From Nomia melanderi (lineage: Eukaryota; Arthropoda; Insecta; Hymenoptera; Halictidae): DNA of 64,000 nt. The notes beneath the pieces were generated by a model that worked only from the letters and a program-made list of their open reading frames with translations, searched no databases and was not told the origin of the DNA. Positions 52,701 through 64,000 of this stretch are shown one piece after another (the first letter of the stretch is position 1; the number at the start of each line of letters is the position of its first letter). The DNA lies in assembly GCF_051020985.1 (NCBI RefSeq), contig NC_135012.1:6946451-7010450 (forward strand), written 5' to 3'. The position numbers were made by a program, and so were the translations under genes.

Positions 52701-54584
52701 GAAACTTCAAAAGAAGGAAATATAAGAAGTCTTGAACAAATTTATAACAAAATTTATGAAATCTTTGGAAAGGTTCCAGTATTCCCAGTTCTTGGAAATC
52801 ATGAACCACATCCTTTGAACCTGTAAATGCTTTTTAAAAATTCCAATAAAAGTATCATTCTATGAAATATATACAAATAATTCACAATGTTGCAAATAAC
52901 TTTATTAGAGCATGAATGATATGTTAATGTTAATATATATTGTGCAGTATTTCATAATTTAAGTGTGCCCTATAATTTTTTTGAATAAATAGTCAATAAC
53001 TATGCACTTTTATTGAATTAGTTAAAATAAAGTGCTTAATTTGTCTAAAAACAAGTTAAAATACATTTAAATAGTATATGATTATACGATATACGTCAAC
53101 ATTAAAATGTCATTTTACATATTAGATAATTGACCATAGATTTTTGGAAGAACATAATGTACATAAAAGTCTCACCATAAATAATTATATCATGTTAGAC
53201 CATAAAAGACATAAATCTCTGGATACTATTTCATTGTGAGAAAGATATTTTAAAATTATTATAATTATCTTACATTAATTGCATTTTACTTCTACATTTA
53301 AATATCAAAACATCAAAAATATTTATTTCTTTAATTTGTATAGATTTTCACCAACAAATATAACATTAAACAATGTATCTACGAACTGGTTGTATGAATC
53401 TGTAGCAGATTTGTGGATCAGTTATGGTTGGTTACCAGAATACACACGTTCTACACTACTTCAAGGAGGATATTACACGGTTACTCCAAAAAAAGGATTC
53501 AGAATCATAGCTTTAAATTCTAATGTTTGCTATTGTTATAATTGGTATGTTGAAGAAAATGAAACAAAATGATGTTACTATAACATTTTATACAATATTT
53601 AATGGAATTTTTAATTGATTGATTGTACAATTTTATTTTCCTAAAAGGGATATTTTTATTATAATCTCTTTATGTGAAGATATATTAAATTATTGTACAG
53701 TTCATTAAAATATTTTTTATATTAGGTGGCTATGGTATACTCCAAGGGATCCAGACAATCAATTACAGTGGCTTACAAATACACTTCTTACTGCAGAAAA
53801 AAATCAAGAATTTGTACATATTTTGTCCCATGTACCTGTTAATAGCAACTCTTGTTTAAAAACATGGAAACGAGAGTATCTTAAAATAATTAACAGGTTT
53901 TCCCATTTAATTAGAGCAGAATTCAATGGACATACTCATAACGATGAAATGACAATATTTTACAATTCAAATCATGAAGCAGAAAATATTGCTTGGAATG
54001 GTGGTAGTATAACTTCTTACTCAAAATTGAATCCAAATTACAAAGTCTATAATGTGAATGGTAGTAGTTACGTAAGTTATTTTATGTTTAAAATTATACT
54101 AGATAACAAAATAAAAAAAATAGTAAATGTTTCAAAATCAAATGCATTTTAAACAATTCTTACAGGCAGTTACAGATTATGAAAATTGGATGTATGATCT
54201 TCATTCTGCTAATAAAAACGTCAACAAAAGACCAAAATGGTATAAATCATATTCTTTCAAAATGGAGTATGGCCTTTCAGATTTATCAGCTAAATCTTTA
54301 CATAATTGGATATATACAGCAATAAACAATGAGACACTTCTAAACAAATATTACATGTAAGATAAAATTATAACAGAAATTATTTTCAAATATTGTTAAA
54401 TTATAATTTATAAATACTTTTATAATATTAACATTAATTACGAACTATTGTTTGTTGCAGCAATTTTTATAAACGAGCTGAAGCTTCATTGGAAAGAAAC
54501 TGTAATTTAAGCTGTAAGAAGCAATATTTGTGCCGCACGATTATGACCCATGAAAACCTAAATCAACTATGCAATAACATTTAA
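49752..54584 (+). CDS. Smpd1: Acid sphingomyelinase (sphingomyelin phosphodiesterase)
   Basis: Secreted or lysosomal zinc enzyme that cleaves sphingomyelin to ceramide and phosphocholine. Exons: 49752-49824, 51801-52111, 52193-52573, 52650-52822, 53344-53544, 53726-54071, 54166-54356 and 54461-54584; 1800 nt, 599 aa. A signal peptide (MWLKKLIFLIFFVTVNC) is followed by a saposin-B domain with paired cysteines (CTICQ, KLCV, KICKG), then the calcineurin-like phosphatase domain. All expected metal ligands are visible: Asp193 and His195 (TDIHYDP), Asp265 (TGDVIDH), Asn305 and His306 (GNHE), His415 (SHVP), and His449 and His451 (GHTH). A cysteine-rich tail follows. One oddity: the loop after His415 reads HVPVNSNSC instead of the usual HIPPGHC. 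It has a 2-kb first intron, then compact introns. Length is normal for the family. Confidence 0.95.
49825..51800 (+). other. First intron of the acid sphingomyelinase gene
   Basis: This 2-kb intron contains the diverged repeat at 50677-51000, an AAGATAAGATA-like run (51191-51227), and a lone hAT-type end TTTGGCAACCCTG at 51596-51608 preceded by the palindrome GAGCTCGTGAGCTC. I see no extra exon. Confidence 0.7.
50677..51000. repeat. Second copy of the diverged repeat seen at 36.84-37.15 kb
   Basis: It contains AAAATGGCGGCCATATAAA at 50677 and, about 230 bp on, GTTAGTATGCATAAAAATTA. Both match blocks near 36.9-37.1 kb, one direct and one inverted. Confidence 0.5.
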
Positions 54585-54648
54585 AAATATTATAATTTTC
54601 CATTAAAACTATTTATACAGAATATATGAAATATACAGTTAAATAAGA

Positions 54649-54654
54649 AATAAA
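54649..54654 (+). terminator. Poly(A) signal AATAAA of acid sphingomyelinase
   Basis: Canonical AATAAA 65 bp after the stop codon. Confidence 0.7.
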
Positions 54655-54672
54655 GTTTTGTTGTAACATATG

Positions 54673-54678
54673 TTTATT
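54673..54678 (-). terminator. Poly(A) signal AATAAA of UQCC1 (minus strand)
   Basis: TTTATT on the plus strand reads AATAAA for the minus-strand gene, 55 bp past its stop. It lies only 18 bp from the sphingomyelinase signal, so the two 3' UTRs probably overlap. Confidence 0.6.
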
Positions 54679-54732
54679 ATATGAATTTTATCTAATTAAT
54701 ATTTACAAATATATTTGTAAAATTAATAAACT

Positions 54733-56027
54733 CTATCTAACACTTTTCAATTGCATCCACTTAATATATGGATTCCACATAAGGTCATCTTCTGGTATTT
54801 TATCTAATAAATACATCTACACATAAAGAAAATTAATTTATGTCTCATAAAAGTATACAAATATTTCTTTTCTTCTTAAAATAAATTCAGTTACCTGCTT
54901 CCTCACATAAATTAAAAGTCTTTCGATCATCTCTGGATTATTACATTCTTCAACAAAGAATATTGTCCAGAGTGCAGCAGCTAATACTTTATCATCTGAT
55001 AAAATTCCTTCATCGTAATGAATGAGAGCAGAGTAAAACTGACCCGTTAATTTTACCAATTGTTTCCTTTTTGTCCTTCCATCCATAGGCTAACAAAGAA
55101 AATCACATAAGTATTGTTAAAATTAAGACATCATTAAATGTAACAAAAATGAACCTTCTTATATCATAAAATATACACAACACAATTTAACATATACATA
55201 TCTCTAAATATAAATATAAAGTGTGATTCATTATATACTTACACAAACTTTAGTCATTCTAACATCAATATCTTTCCACATAGACTCCAACATATTATCT
55301 CTAACAAATTTACCTTCGTTCCCTTCACTTATATAACGTACCATCAACATCCAAACATGTAATTCTGTGATTAAAAACCAAGAGAAAAATGTGTCGGGCA
55401 TATTAAAATCTAAGAAATCAAACAATGCATTGAAATTAAAAATAGAGTTTGTTAAATTAATTTAATTCATATAATTACATTAAACATTAGTAAATATTAG
55501 TAATATACCTTTGTAAAATGTAGAATAGTCGACTGTTTCAAGTATGTTTGCATATAACAAATAACCTAAGCTTATTAATTGCTGAAATATATATAAAATT
55601 GATGAATTTTAAATACACAAAGCCTGTTACAAGTATCGATACAAACACAAAAATCAATGAAATTTCTATGTATCACTCATCAGTTAATTTCAGTTTATAT
55701 CTTATACATTCGACTGAGCCTTTAATGAGCGAAAGTTAAGTTTGTCCACATATAATTCTCATAAAACTCATAGAAGTAATAATTAATAATTGTACTCACA
55801 TATTTTCTTTTGTTAATGCGAAATAGTTTGAAGATTTTATTAATTCTTGGAGAATTACGGTATATATTACTTGGATGTAGGCTTACACGAGTATCATCAA
55901 AATCTTTACACATATGACGGATCTGTGGTCTCATTGAAAAACCTATATTATTTGAAATCACACATTGACGTTCTAAAGCATATTTCAATGCTGAAGACAA
56001 TAATTCCTTCTGTAAAAGAGATTTCAT
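54733..56027 (-). CDS. UQCC1: UQCC1-like ubiquinol-cytochrome c reductase assembly factor (CBP3 family)
   Basis: Mitochondrial chaperone that, with UQCC2, supports synthesis and insertion of cytochrome b into respiratory complex III. Exons: 56027-55800, 55581-55509, 55409-55243, 55089-54895 and 54816-54733, 248 aa, all phases consistent. The CBP3/UQCC1 domain is clear: FNMPDTFFSWFLITELHVWM at its centre, a conserved HYDEGILSDDKVLAAALW block, and ERLLIYVRKQ near the end. The start is less certain. The ATG at 56027 has an in-frame stop upstream and opens a basic, amphipathic N-terminus suited to mitochondrial import, but a strong acceptor (TCTTTTACAG) lies 15 bp inside, so the true first exon may be farther upstream. 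It is convergent with acid sphingomyelinase, 148 bp between stop codons, and divergent from Rabex-5. Confidence 0.85.
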
Positions 56028-57324
56028 CAGACTTATTACATAAAAAAATTACTGTAATTGAACAAATAAATTTAATTAAAAGGGTACTGAATTGCCTAAA
56101 TAATATTACACAAATTAATACAACTTTCGAAATGATAAATGAATCTATATTTTTTTAAATTATCAAAATATTATTAACGAAAAGTAATATAAATTAATAA
56201 AAGTGTATTATATATTATCTACAAAAACAAGCTTAATATATATTTAATTATACCTTATGCATAACAACAACAATACGCAAGAAAAATTAATATTTTATAT
56301 TAAAACTGAATACAAAATCATATATGTTAGGTTATATTATTGTAGTTCTTTCTTAATTAAACACACCTTTCTAAGAGTTAACATCAGAGAATACATCTTT
56401 CTTGTTTTAAATGATTGAAATTTTCAATTGATCATTAAAATTTCTAAATTTGTTTAATTCTCATGTTCGAGAGTCATAACTTTCCACTTTTCAAATATAC
56501 TTGATAGACAATAGCCTAAACACGACAAGCGGAGAAATTCAAAACGTTACAATATTTTTGTAGTTTTGTTACTTAAATTCTATTACAATGACTACAATAC
56601 ATATTTTTTATTAGTTATTTAAGATCGCATCAATCGCTCTTAAGGATTATTAATATTTTATAAACATGTTATTATGAAATATTTAAACAATTTTACGCCA
56701 ATTAAACTCTTATTGCGTATCGCCTTAATATACTATAGAACAGGGGTATCACCACTTGTGATTAAACACTTTTTACTGGTAAAGGTGGAGATGAAAAATG
56801 TACTCCTTACACAGCATATAACAAATGAAAAATAGGAAGTGTCCGTTCCGAATCTATTTAAATTTACCAGTAAATTTATTTAATAGACCTTATTTTTACT
56901 GATGTGTAAGGTAGGTATATATATATATATATACTCAATTATTCGAGCACATTTAAATGCTATAGTAAGTACATAAGTACTTGCCTATATAGGTACAAGG
57001 ATGTTAAATTGGCCTGCGGACATTCCAATGACACTACTTTCATGAAAAATTACTCTCTCTATACCTATCTGGTACCTACTTATTTTTAAAAGATTAGAGT
57101 TAGTGGGGACCACTGTTTCCCAGTTACTTACTAGCGTAAGGGGAGTAAATCAGACACCTGTGTTTTAATTCAATTGGTAACAGTTTACGCATGCGTTTTC
57201 ACATTTACCGCATCAAAATTTACGATTACAGTAATGACTACTATACATGACAAGTGGATGCTGTCTATAAAATGAAAAGTGAATCGAAAAAACAGTTGTA
57301 ACATCATACAAAAAAACTGTCAAA
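56028..57324. other. Divergent intergenic region UQCC1 / Rabex-5
   Basis: The region should contain both promoters and possibly a UQCC1 leader exon. There is a TA run at 56916-56933. A CAGGGGTATC sequence at 56741 resembles a hAT end, but no partner or target duplication was found. The last 250 bp before the Rabex-5 start are less AT-rich. Confidence 0.6.
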
Positions 57325-60088
57325 ATGTATTCAACGAAAACTCCTTCCTATAGAATTGAGGAAGCAGATTTGAAGTGCAAGAATGGTTGCGGATTTTATG
57401 GAAATGATGAGTGGGAAGGTTATTGTAGCAAATGTCATCGAGAATATTTACAAAAACAAAGATCTCAAACTGAGAGTAACGTTTATGGACAAGGATACGA
57501 TGTGTAGGTTTATTAATTGAATAGTAGTTTAATAAAATAATTTTAATGTTTGATAATTTCAAATGTTTCATTTTCAATGTAATTTATGCATTGTATAACA
57601 GAAAAACTTAGTAGCTTATAATTCTTGCATTATATAGTGAAAAATTCTATATACTTTTCCCATTTCCTTTTTATAAACTTGTATAATGTTATTTAATTAA
57701 AGTAATATAATAATTTTGTATATACATATAACGGATTTAATAATACAAAAAAATATTGCAAAAATTCAACTGATACACATAATTTTTTAAACAATCAAAT
57801 GATTAAATGTTGTTTTTATAGCATTTAAAAAATTTTTTATAACATTAATATTTTATAACATTAATATTTTAGCCATTCTATGAATCGGAGTGCAACTAAT
57901 GCTCAACAAAAATATGAAGAGAAGAAAGTACAACAAGAAAAAAAGTACAAATTGTTAAATATATCTTTCCGTAAACCAGTTACAAAAGGTAAACATGTAT
58001 TCTGTTACTTTTTGTTTTGTTTTATTTAAATTGTTTAAAAAGAAGTAGATTAGAAATTATTCTAAGATATTAATTTTTGTGAGGAGCACAGGGATATCAA
58101 GAGTTACTACACGAATTAACAAAAGATAATCCCGATCTGGAAAAAGTAAAAGCAGAAAATCGTGAATTACTAGTTATGATTGCTAAGACACCGGTGGACA
58201 GAGATGTTAAAAAATGCATGCATTCTTTTATAGTCGAGGTACTTCAAAATAAGGATATAAAGAGAATAGAAGAACTTTCAGAAATTGTACAAAACTTTTA
58301 TCAAGTATTCGCCAAGCGTTTAGAAAACAATACCAAATATGCAGGTATTATAAGATCAGTATTAATATTAATACTAAACATTTTTTATGTGTTCCTAAAA
58401 TGGTTATTTAATTGTTTCAACATTATTTTAGATATAACACCAGAAATAAAAGAAAAATTATTAGATTACGTTGAAAGATATTGTATGACTTCACTCTATA
58501 GGATTCTCTTTTGTCCTCCCTTCACGAATGATGAAGAAAAGGATTTAGCTATACAAAAAAGGTTCAGTTTGTTTAGATGTTACAGTACATAGTAAATTTG
58601 AAATAAAATAACATATTTTTGCAGAATTCGACAACTAAATTGGGTCAGTGGAAAAAATTTAGAGTGCAGAATACATGAAACTAGTTCAGAAGTTAGAGAA
58701 CTTGTCTACACTTCTATAACAGGTTTGTATATAAAACTTTTAATTATAATATATAAATGTTTTTAAGTTTTTTTTTGAAAATTATGAATATTATTTGAAT
58801 GAAATTTTTTCAGATTTACTAAATATGGATTCTGCAAAAGCTCCACAAGAAAAACTTTCTTGCGTAATTTATTGCTGTAGGAATATATTTTTAATGTTAC
58901 AGCAGTCTGTCGGTGGACCAGCATCTGCAGATGAATTTCTTCCTGCACTGATTTTTATTGTTCTGAAAGCTAATCCCGCTCGCCTTAAGAGCAATATTAA
59001 TTTTATCACTAGATTTTGTAATGCAAGCAGATTAATGACAGGGGAAGGTGGATATTACTTCACTAATTTGGTATGAGGCATAATAATATTTATTCTTTTT
59101 CTCGTTTTAAACGAAAATCTACGTAAAAAATGCAGACTGAAAAAATCATTTGCAGTGTTGTGCTGTATCTTTCATTGAAAATTTAACAGCCGCATCATTA
59201 AATATGGATGAAAAAGATTTTAATGCGTATATGTCCGGGGAACGTGTACCTGCCAACACTTGGGAATCTGCTCTAATGATATGTGAAGTACATATTACAC
59301 GTACAATATAATTATACTATATTATTTAATAATATTTTATTATATTTAATCGATTTCTTTTTATTTAAATTTTTTACAGAGTTTGCACTTAATGTGCGAA
59401 GATATAACACTTCTTGATGAAATAAAAGCTAAAACTAAAGAAATGATAAATGAAACATTAGATTTGAAAGAAAAAATGTTACGGTTTCAAGAGGAGATTG
59501 AATCAGAAGTAAATACTGTTTTGGAAAGAACTCCGTTATTAATTACACATAGTCAAAGATTACCAACCAATTTGGACTGCGAAGATATAGAAAGTTACCA
59601 ATTACCACCTCCAATTATTCCACAAGTAAATTATTATTTACTAATAATATATTTGGTCCATTTACTATGACAAAATTGATTTTAATTGTTCCTTTTAGGT
59701 TTGTTCTACTACAGTTAACAATTCCGCTCATCAGAACGATATGAGAATTTCTTTAATAGATGATTGTGTAACACCATCTCCTACTTTTGATTTTCCCTCT
59801 TTCATGGGCGATGATAGCTTTGATGTAAGCAAGGCGGAGGATGAAACTAGTCTCATAAGCTTGGATGCACAATGTGATTTTGATATCCAACAAGATAAGT
59901 CTACAAATGAATTATTACCAACTCATTTGCATTTAGCTTCTGCAGCAGAACCAGAAAAGGAAGATTATCATGGGTTTACTATTCAAGGTTCAAATATACC
60001 CACAATTCCTTGTAGTACTGGGGATTTATCCCTTAATTCTACAGAAACTGATTGCGAAAATTATACGAACTATTTCCACAATGTATAA
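57325..60088 (+). CDS. Rabex-5: Rabex-5, Rab5 guanine nucleotide exchange factor
   Basis: Exchange factor that loads GTP on Rab5 at early endosomes; the family member also binds ubiquitin and acts as an E3 ligase through its zinc finger. Exons: 57325-57503, 57873-57988, 58084-58344, 58432-58561, 58625-58722, 58814-59070, 59156-59287, 59380-59625 and 59699-60088; 1809 nt, 602 aa. The A20-type zinc finger is at residues 18-37 (Cys18, Cys22, Cys34, Cys37). A charged helix rich in Lys/Glu/Gln follows, as expected for the ubiquitin-binding helix. A helical bundle leads to the VPS9 domain, with catalytic Asp301 and Pro305 in SADEFLP and Tyr342 in GEGGYYFTNL. After the VPS9 domain (to about residue 400) comes a coiled-coil-like segment and a long acidic, Ser/Thr-rich tail. 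Start chosen at the only ATG just before the zinc finger. Confidence 0.95.
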
Positions 60089-61046
60089 AACATATTATGT
60101 AAATGAAATATACTTTATGAAGGATGTTTCACTTTTATGTATAATTCGTACAAAGATTCTTGTGAAACATTGCAGTTGTAGTGCAAATAACGTTTAGGTA
60201 ATTTAAAAATATGAATTTAAATAAAAATTGTATGACGTCATGGATAAAATTAAATTTATTGATTATCAGTATTTAATGCAATTGATGTATTAAAATAATT
60301 TCAAACACATATTTATGTATTTCATGTTATTGTATTTTAAGCTTATAGTGGACATGTTTCTTCTAGCTACGAGAATGGGCGTGTTATGAGTAGAATACCA
60401 TGTTCTGGTAACAAAAATTTAAAGAAATCAGACATTTTGTTGTTGAATAAATATTATATGAAGAAAGTTTATGATATATAAAAATTTTATATATATATCT
60501 TTTATTAATTAATAATAAATAATAATAGTAACTTAGAATAATAACTTATAAAAAATAATGATATTCACTATATTCTAAGGGTCAGTGTTTGATTCTGTTG
60601 TTTAGCAATTTTAACAAGTCACAGATGGAATGAAATGTATTTTATAAATAAATTTCCTATCATTACGTTATTTCTTTTCTTTAACGTTACTACATCAATA
60701 TTTTGGCAGAATTAAAATTTGTCTATCCTTTGTATTTTATTACAATGAAACTGACTACGTGTTTTGAAAGATAAAGTAACACTAAATGAAACTACTTCAT
60801 GTCAGTGGTTAAATTAACTCCAATTTAATTAATTACTTATGTATACATAAAAAATTGAAATTCTATTTATTAATAAAATAGATTTACCCATTTTATAAAA
60901 TAATCACATTTGTATTTCTGAATACTGCATATCAGATTAATTCAAAAGTACTGTTTTAATAATTATACTACATTATACATGTATATATCTACAAATATAT
61001 ATATACATAAATCAGCAAATACAAGGTAATAACGCACAAAAAAATT
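60089..61046. other. Convergent intergenic region Rabex-5 / NDUFAF6
   Basis: 3' UTRs of both genes; the plus-strand signal AATAAA is at 60220-60225. Otherwise it is AT-rich DNA without an open frame of note. Confidence 0.65.
60220..60225 (+). terminator. Poly(A) signal AATAAA of Rabex-5
   Basis: Canonical hexamer 131 bp after the stop codon. Confidence 0.6.
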
Positions 61047-62394
61047 TCAGAAAAATGTTTTCCACAATATACGAAATGGTAGTGTACTCTTGCTTCTCTG
61101 CAATTTTGTATCAAATATATTAAAATCTGCTTTCCTTAATGCATCTAAATAATTTTCTAAACAAAGTATTGGAAGAAAGATTACACGTATATCTTTCTCT
61201 AATTTATGGGTAAGAGATATCGCCTATAATTATAAAATATTTTCAATTAGAATTCACACATTAAAATGTAAATTTTGTGTTATATTAAATTTATTTATTT
61301 AAAACTATTTTCATTTTATTCAAAAAATATTTTTACCATATCTAAATGCTGTTTCCCATAAGAAGCAATATCATATATTGCATCTTGAAGACCTTGGTTA
61401 GTTTGACCTTGAAATATAGCTTCTGTAGAAACACCATGTTTCATTAAAATATCTTGCGGTAGCATATTCACTCTAATATTTGCATTACGAGGAACTGATC
61501 GAATTAAATTAATGATTCCTTGAGCTTTGCCCAAATGACTTGCAGCATGGTCTGCATTAACATCAGTAATACCATGACCCTCTAATAATAGATAATAAAT
61601 GGAAGATGTACTATATTCTGCATATTTTTCTATTGCATTCATATTAAGCAACAAACAATTATTAAGATATTCTGAGCGAACATCTATTAGACGTTTAAAA
61701 TAACGTTTAGATAAGGAACACTTTTCTTTCAATACCTGTAAATAATCTTATTAAAAATGCCATAACATTTATTAAATTAATACTAAATGAAATAAGTTGC
61801 AAAACAATACTCTATCTAATTCCAACATAACAGGAATTCTCGGAGGATTTCCATTGTATGTATTATTCAACGCATCTGTCCAAAATTTTAGCTTCATTTG
61901 TCCTATTTTAGAGTCATATACTTGTTCTAGTACTAGAGCCACTTCTACGTTAAATGCACGAATTGAAAATCCAATTGATCTAGTTTTAGATGATAATGGT
62001 AATGTGCATATATAATTTTCATGGTCATATTTTCTGAGAAAAAGTAAAATGACAGTAAGATATAAAAACTTTCCATTTTTCTTATTTGAAAGAAACTTTA
62101 CAATTTGTAGAAATTCAAGTTCCTTAAAAATTCTATAATTTTCTGTAAATTGTTGTTTTAATTTATAGAATTAAAAACTTGATTGTTTTTCATAATGTAA
62201 GAAAAATAATTGAAAGTAAATTTTGTAAAAACTGTATTACTTTAAAAATATTACACTCATTTGTTATCTATTATTATGTACCTAACTAGTTCATGACAAT
62301 ATTCAGCTGGGGTTTGTTTTGTAGCTACACTTGAATATTTCAAGATATGCGACTGTATAATCCGAACAACATTTAATAAACCTCTTCCAGTCAT
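61047..62394 (-). CDS. NDUFAF6: NDUFAF6-like complex I assembly factor (phytoene synthase fold)
   Basis: Mitochondrial protein needed for assembly of respiratory complex I (the Drosophila counterpart is sicily). Exons: 62394-62282, 62033-61811, 61735-61337 and 61223-61047; 912 nt, 303 aa, a little shorter than vertebrate proteins. The N-terminus (MTGRGLLNVVRIIQSHILKY) is basic and hydrophobic, as expected for mitochondrial import. Family landmarks are YCHELVRKYDHENY, a fully split codon between exons 1 and 2; IRAFNVEVALVLE; RFKFWTDAL-like MKLKFWTDALN; and the squalene/phytoene-synthase-like block HAASHLGKAQGI. The classical catalytic Asp-rich motifs are not obvious, consistent with a non-enzymatic assembly role. 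The gene is convergent with Rabex-5 and lies 467 bp downstream of the GNB1L-like gene on the same strand. Confidence 0.93.
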
Positions 62395-62861
62395 ACTGAA
62401 TTCTTCTAATGTACATTCACGTTATATACAGGTTTCATCAAAACAAAAATGGCGGTTTCTCACTAATCAATCTCTTATTGGATGATTTTGCACGGTATAA
62501 ATTAAACAAAGTTGAACGTACTTGGTATCTACACTTACTTATCCAGTAAATAGTAAATATCTATTTATACTACATTACTCAGGAGAAGAACCTCGGGACG
62601 GCACGGAAGTAAAAGATACATAACTTATTTCATTAAAATATTCTAGAAAGAGTGATCTCATAAAAATAAAATAAATTTAAGAAACTGGTTTATTTATCTG
62701 AAAAAAGGGGATGATTCCTGTAACTTATGAATGATATTTCAGAAACCAAAAGTACATCTTATTTGATGTTACTAAATTCAGATCATGAATAAAAATTACC
62801 GCATAAATCGAGGGTTAGGTGTATACAATTTTAAGGTAACGAATTATTTTCCAAAGTTAAT
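62395..62861. other. Short intergenic region upstream of NDUFAF6 and downstream of the WD40 gene
   Basis: It should contain the NDUFAF6 promoter and the WD40 gene's 3' UTR. A YY1-like AAAATGGCGG site lies about 52 bp upstream of the NDUFAF6 ATG. No open frame. Confidence 0.65.
62446..62455 (+). promoter_or_regulatory. YY1/Pho-like site AAAATGGCGG near the NDUFAF6 start
   Basis: The decamer matches the known YY1-family core (AANATGGCGGC) in all but the last base. It is about 52 bp upstream of the NDUFAF6 start codon, a typical position for such promoter elements. Function is inferred from the match only. Confidence 0.4.
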
Positions 62862-64000
62862 TTAATTGTAAATATCCCACAATGCAATGTATCCATCTTT
62901 TGCAGCTGTAGCCATTATACATTTATCGTCATACATTTTTACTGTATCTGAGGAATATACAATGTCCTGTACTGTATCTCTATGCTGACTTAAAACAGCT
63001 AACGCTTTCAAAGTTTTCCAAGAAAATATTCTAATTCGACTGTCCCAACCACCAACTGCTACAATCTTAGCATCAGGTCTTATAGTGATTACAGAAGTAC
63101 CAGAATTCTTTAATGTAATTTTAGTTTTATCACATAATAAATGATTTTCTGATAAAGTAAATACCTACAAATGACAAATTTATTTTTATAGTAACAAGAC
63201 ATTGAAACAATTACATTATTAACTGCACAAAAAATCATAATATAGTTTTTATATTAAATTTTAAATTATCTTTGTAGAGTCTTTTTTTTAATAAATATAG
63301 TTAACAATTAGTATTACATATTTTACCTGTAATTGATTAGAAGGACCACCAATGATTCCTTTCATTAAGGTGGTATCAAAATCCAAGGCCATTGGGCACT
63401 GTTCTGTTGTTAAATAATTCAATGTCTTTTTTTGCCTGATGTCCCATAAAATTAACTTACCACATTCGTAACCTATTAAAACCAATTTTTCATCTTTCAA
63501 TGGTTTGATTACCATTACTTCTCCTAAATTTTTAAAATTTGAAGAATTCAATTCTAATTCCATACTAAATGTACGTGTAGATAATATTCCAACTTTTGAT
63601 TCTTTAAGTGGTACAAGTAGCTGGTTCTGAGAAAGTGTTTGAAACCTGTCATAGACATTACATATTTATTATGTTTTAAAACTACTATAGGGTAAAAGCA
63701 AATTATATTACAATATTATAATTTCGTATTAATTGAATGTCATTAAATAAATGTAATTATGTTTTCTTTTTATTACAATTTTTCATTTCGTACAAAAAAT
63801 GACAGTTACTTATATATGTGCACATACAAACAAATACCTGCAATAATGATAAAAGTCTGTTTCAATCGATTTATATTGGTTCCAATGGGATTCTGTTCTT
63901 TTATATGCCTTTATTAAACCACATTTATGTTGTACAAATAAATCATCATTATCCAAACTTTGTAAACTTAAACAACATTCTTGTCCTGATTTAATAAAAC
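62862..64000 (-). CDS. GNB1L: WD40-repeat protein resembling GNB1L (3' part)
   Basis: Three exons are visible: 64000-63838 (continuing beyond the window), 63645-63327 and 63164-62862 with the stop. Together they encode about 260 residues of beta-propeller repeats. Markers include LIGYECGKLILWDIRQKKTL, AVGGWDSRIRIFSWKTLK, and the final ATAAKDGYIALWDIYN, which sits at the very C-terminus as in GNB1L. The DFDTTLMKGIIGG stretch also fits that family's central repeat. GNB1L supports maturation of PIKK kinases in vertebrates; that role is not shown here. Another WD40 protein is possible because the N-terminal blade is missing. Confidence 0.8.

Noticed and set aside
56741..57164. Possible hAT element bounded by CAGGGGTATC and CACCTG
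   Set aside because: The inner ends do not pair well and no 8-bp target duplication is visible.

Overview
This is AT-rich nuclear DNA from an animal, most likely an insect and probably a hymenopteran such as a bee. The genes are split by GT-AG introns, their proteins are insect-like, and the non-coding DNA carries many short TTAA-flanked elements. The species call is inference. I built all exon models by hand from splice sites, reading phase and recognisable protein families.

Layout: (1) 225-493 (+) is the last two exons of an unrecognised gene. (2) 796-7105 and 9941-21009 (both -) are two tandem copies of cytosolic NAD-dependent glycerol-3-phosphate dehydrogenase. They share every intron position but end in different C-termini. 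(3) 22603-47658 (-) is the V-ATPase membrane subunit a gene (about 848 aa), stretched by large introns. It has two mutually exclusive cassette exons at 30201-30301 and 35731-35843. (4) 49752-54584 (+) is an acid sphingomyelinase with a saposin domain and a metallophosphatase domain. (5) 54733-56027 (-) is UQCC1, a complex III assembly factor. (6) 57325-60088 (+) is Rabex-5, a Rab5 exchange factor. (7) 61047-62394 (-) is NDUFAF6, a complex I assembly factor. (8) 62862-64000 (-) is the 3' part of a WD40 gene resembling GNB1L.

The left 47 kb is gene-poor, with long introns holding miniature inverted-repeat elements: TTAA-flanked piggyBac-like ones and a hAT-like one with an 8-bp target duplication, some nested in others. 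The right 15 kb is compact, with short introns and convergent or divergent pairs; the sphingomyelinase and UQCC1 poly(A) signals are only about 18 bp apart.

The genes do not form one pathway. Loose themes are cytosolic and mitochondrial energy metabolism (GPDH shuttle, complex I and III assembly) and the endolysosome (V-ATPase, acid sphingomyelinase, Rabex-5). I saw no CRISPR array, rRNA, clear tRNA or viral genome. The most notable signals are the V-ATPase exon switch, the diverged GPDH pair whose stop codon overlaps a splice donor, and the nested mobile elements.
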